DNA of 32,386 bases from an uncultured Lachnospiraceae bacterium (GTDB taxonomy: Bacteria > Bacillota > Clostridia > Lachnospirales > Lachnospiraceae), in contig CANRMI010000018.1 of assembly GCA_947631685.1 (NCBI GenBank), positions 1-32,386 of the forward strand, in the 5' to 3' direction. The notes under the pieces were generated by a model. The model made no database searches. It saw only the letters and a program-made list of their open reading frames with translations, and was not told where the DNA came from. This document shows positions 31,751-32,386 of the stretch, in pieces; positions within the stretch are counted from its first letter, which is position 1; each line of letters begins with the position of its first letter. A program made the position numbers and the translations under genes.

Positions 31751-32305
31751 ATGCTGAAAAAATTAGTTACAGTTTTATGTTCTGTTACGTTAATTTTTAA
31801 CGTTTTTGCGGCACAGGTAGATGCTGCAGAACCTATTTCTGCTACTGCAAGCGAATAGGTGAATGAAAGTGGAGAATATGCTTATCCGTTAACGCCTGAC
31901 ATGGAGGAATGGCGTAGTCTAAGTAATTCACAGGAAATGTGGGATGCAACGCAGATACCACAAGACATCTTGAACAAAATTCCTACGGACAAGTTAATAT
32001 TACTGATTGAGGAATATCCATTGTTGGGGGATATTAGGGTTTTTGACACGTTGGAACAAGGGTATGAAATTGTTAAGAGCCGCTTCAATGGAAGAGAAGC
32101 GGTGTACAGCGTATTATGATGTGGGAATTATGCCGATAGATAATTATATTATTAAGACTCCAAGCGGAACGCCAGTTACCTGTCAGTATACAGATGTGTT
32201 ACTGAACAATGATGCAAATACTGCAGCGGCTGAGACTGCTAATTATAATGGAGTATTGGTGAGTGTTTCTTATAAAAATTTTAATTGTCATGCCTATGCT
32301 TGGTT
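31751..32305 (+). pseudogene. Broken gene for a secreted protein with C-terminal NCHxYAW motif
   Basis: An ATG at 31751 behind TAGGGGG (31736-31742) starts a clear Sec signal peptide (MLKKLVTVLCSVTLIFNVFA, then AAQVDAAEP). After 35 codons it hits TAG at 31856-31858. The same frame resumes at once (VNESGEYAYPLTPDMEEW) and runs to TGA at 32117-32119. The reading then continues in the next frame from about 32109 (YYDVGIMPIDNYIIKTPSG) to FNCHAYAWL near 32305. I recall secreted clostridial proteins with this order: signal, an N-terminal domain with PxDILxKIPTDKLI-like helices, and a C-terminal Cys-His motif ending in YAW. After that point similarity appears to stop. The AT-rich composition differs from most of the window. 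So there is one in-frame stop, one frameshift and probably a lost 3' end; sequencing error could explain at most one of these. Confidence 0.72.
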
Positions 32306-32307
32306 AG

Positions 32308-32347
32308 ATAAGGGAAAAAATAGGGGAAATATCTACAATTCCCTTAT
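32308..32347. repeat. 9-bp inverted repeat at the broken end of the secreted-protein gene
   Basis: ATAAGGGAA (32308-32316) and TTCCCTTAT (32339-32347) form a perfect inverted repeat around 22 nt. It begins just where the recognisable protein sequence stops. It could be a subterminal hairpin of an insertion sequence whose body lies beyond the window, or a terminator-like hairpin (TTTT follows). The window ends too soon to decide. Confidence 0.35.
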
Positions 32348-32386
32348 TTTCAGCGGCTTGCGCCTGTATCCTCAACCAATTTACAC

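Noticed and set aside
31856..31858. TAG read as pyrrolysine or as programmed read-through
   Set aside because: The gene has a second break (frameshift near 32110) and appears truncated, so decay is the simpler explanation. No pyrrolysine genes are in the window.
1..32386. CRISPR array, prophage, integrase or complete insertion sequence
   Set aside because: No regularly spaced direct repeats, cas genes, phage structural genes, integrase or transposase were seen on either strand. The tRNA at 75-145 shows no duplicated 3' end that would mark an attachment site.

Overview
The window looks like chromosomal DNA of a gut-type clostridium, most probably a member of the Lachnospiraceae. The evidence is the gene set (VanW family, a DUF6171-like cysteine protein, class II GalT, a MsmK/UgpC-type shared ATPase next to a CdaR-like regulator, YesL), strong AGGAGG-type ribosome binding sites, sigma-A promoters and mixed base composition of about half G+C judged by eye. 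This placement is inference; no rRNA is present. Nearly every gene is on the + strand. The exceptions are a tRNA-Gly at the left end and one gene near 8 kb.

Layout. (1) 1-280: tRNA-Gly(TCC) on the minus strand with promoter and terminator, back to back with a promoter for the first operon. (2) 281-7533: GH51 arabinofuranosidase, small cysteine-rich protein, type II pantothenate kinase, CapA-like lipoprotein, galK, galT (ATGA overlap) and endonuclease III. (3) 7558-8332: a minus-strand membrane-anchored TPR-like protein facing a 33-codon membrane peptide; the promoter of the peptide lies inside the 5' end of its neighbour. (4) 8403-13105: VanW protein, AIR-synthase-like protein, Lrp/AsnC regulator, aminotransferase (ATGA overlap) and TrmL. 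(5) 13228-18678: membrane-anchored amidase, then rpe, a PAP2 phosphatase and a large GH2 beta-galactosidase. (6) 18845-21995: an EF-hand-like protein of unknown role and a NatAB-like ABC exporter. (7) 22099-27841: metG, alpha/beta hydrolase, GNAT acetyltransferase, YesL and a membrane diguanylate cyclase. (8) 28080-30356: msmK-type ATPase and a CdaR/PucR-type regulator. (9) 30387-32386: a GH27 alpha-galactosidase with foreign-looking codon use, then an AT-rich broken gene for a secreted protein running off the end.

Functional picture. The carbohydrate genes fit intracellular handling of imported oligosaccharides: GH51 (arabinosides), GH2 (beta-galactosides), GH27 (alpha-galactosides), galK/galT (Leloir pathway), rpe (pentose phosphates) and the shared sugar-ABC ATPase. 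No galE, mutarotase, sugar permease or binding protein is present, so the pathway is scattered rather than held in one locus. A second theme is the cell envelope (VanW, amidase, CapA, PAP2, YesL).

The points most worth a second look are: the EF-hand module resembling RTX-type exoproteins in a protein with no signal peptide; a 15-base inverted repeat of form GATAY-AAACA-RTATC found twice upstream of unrelated genes with compensatory changes; the overlapping divergent pair near 8.2 kb; the AIR-synthase-like protein beside an Lrp-aminotransferase pair; and the right end, where codon use and gene decay suggest recently acquired DNA. No CRISPR array, phage or complete insertion sequence was seen.
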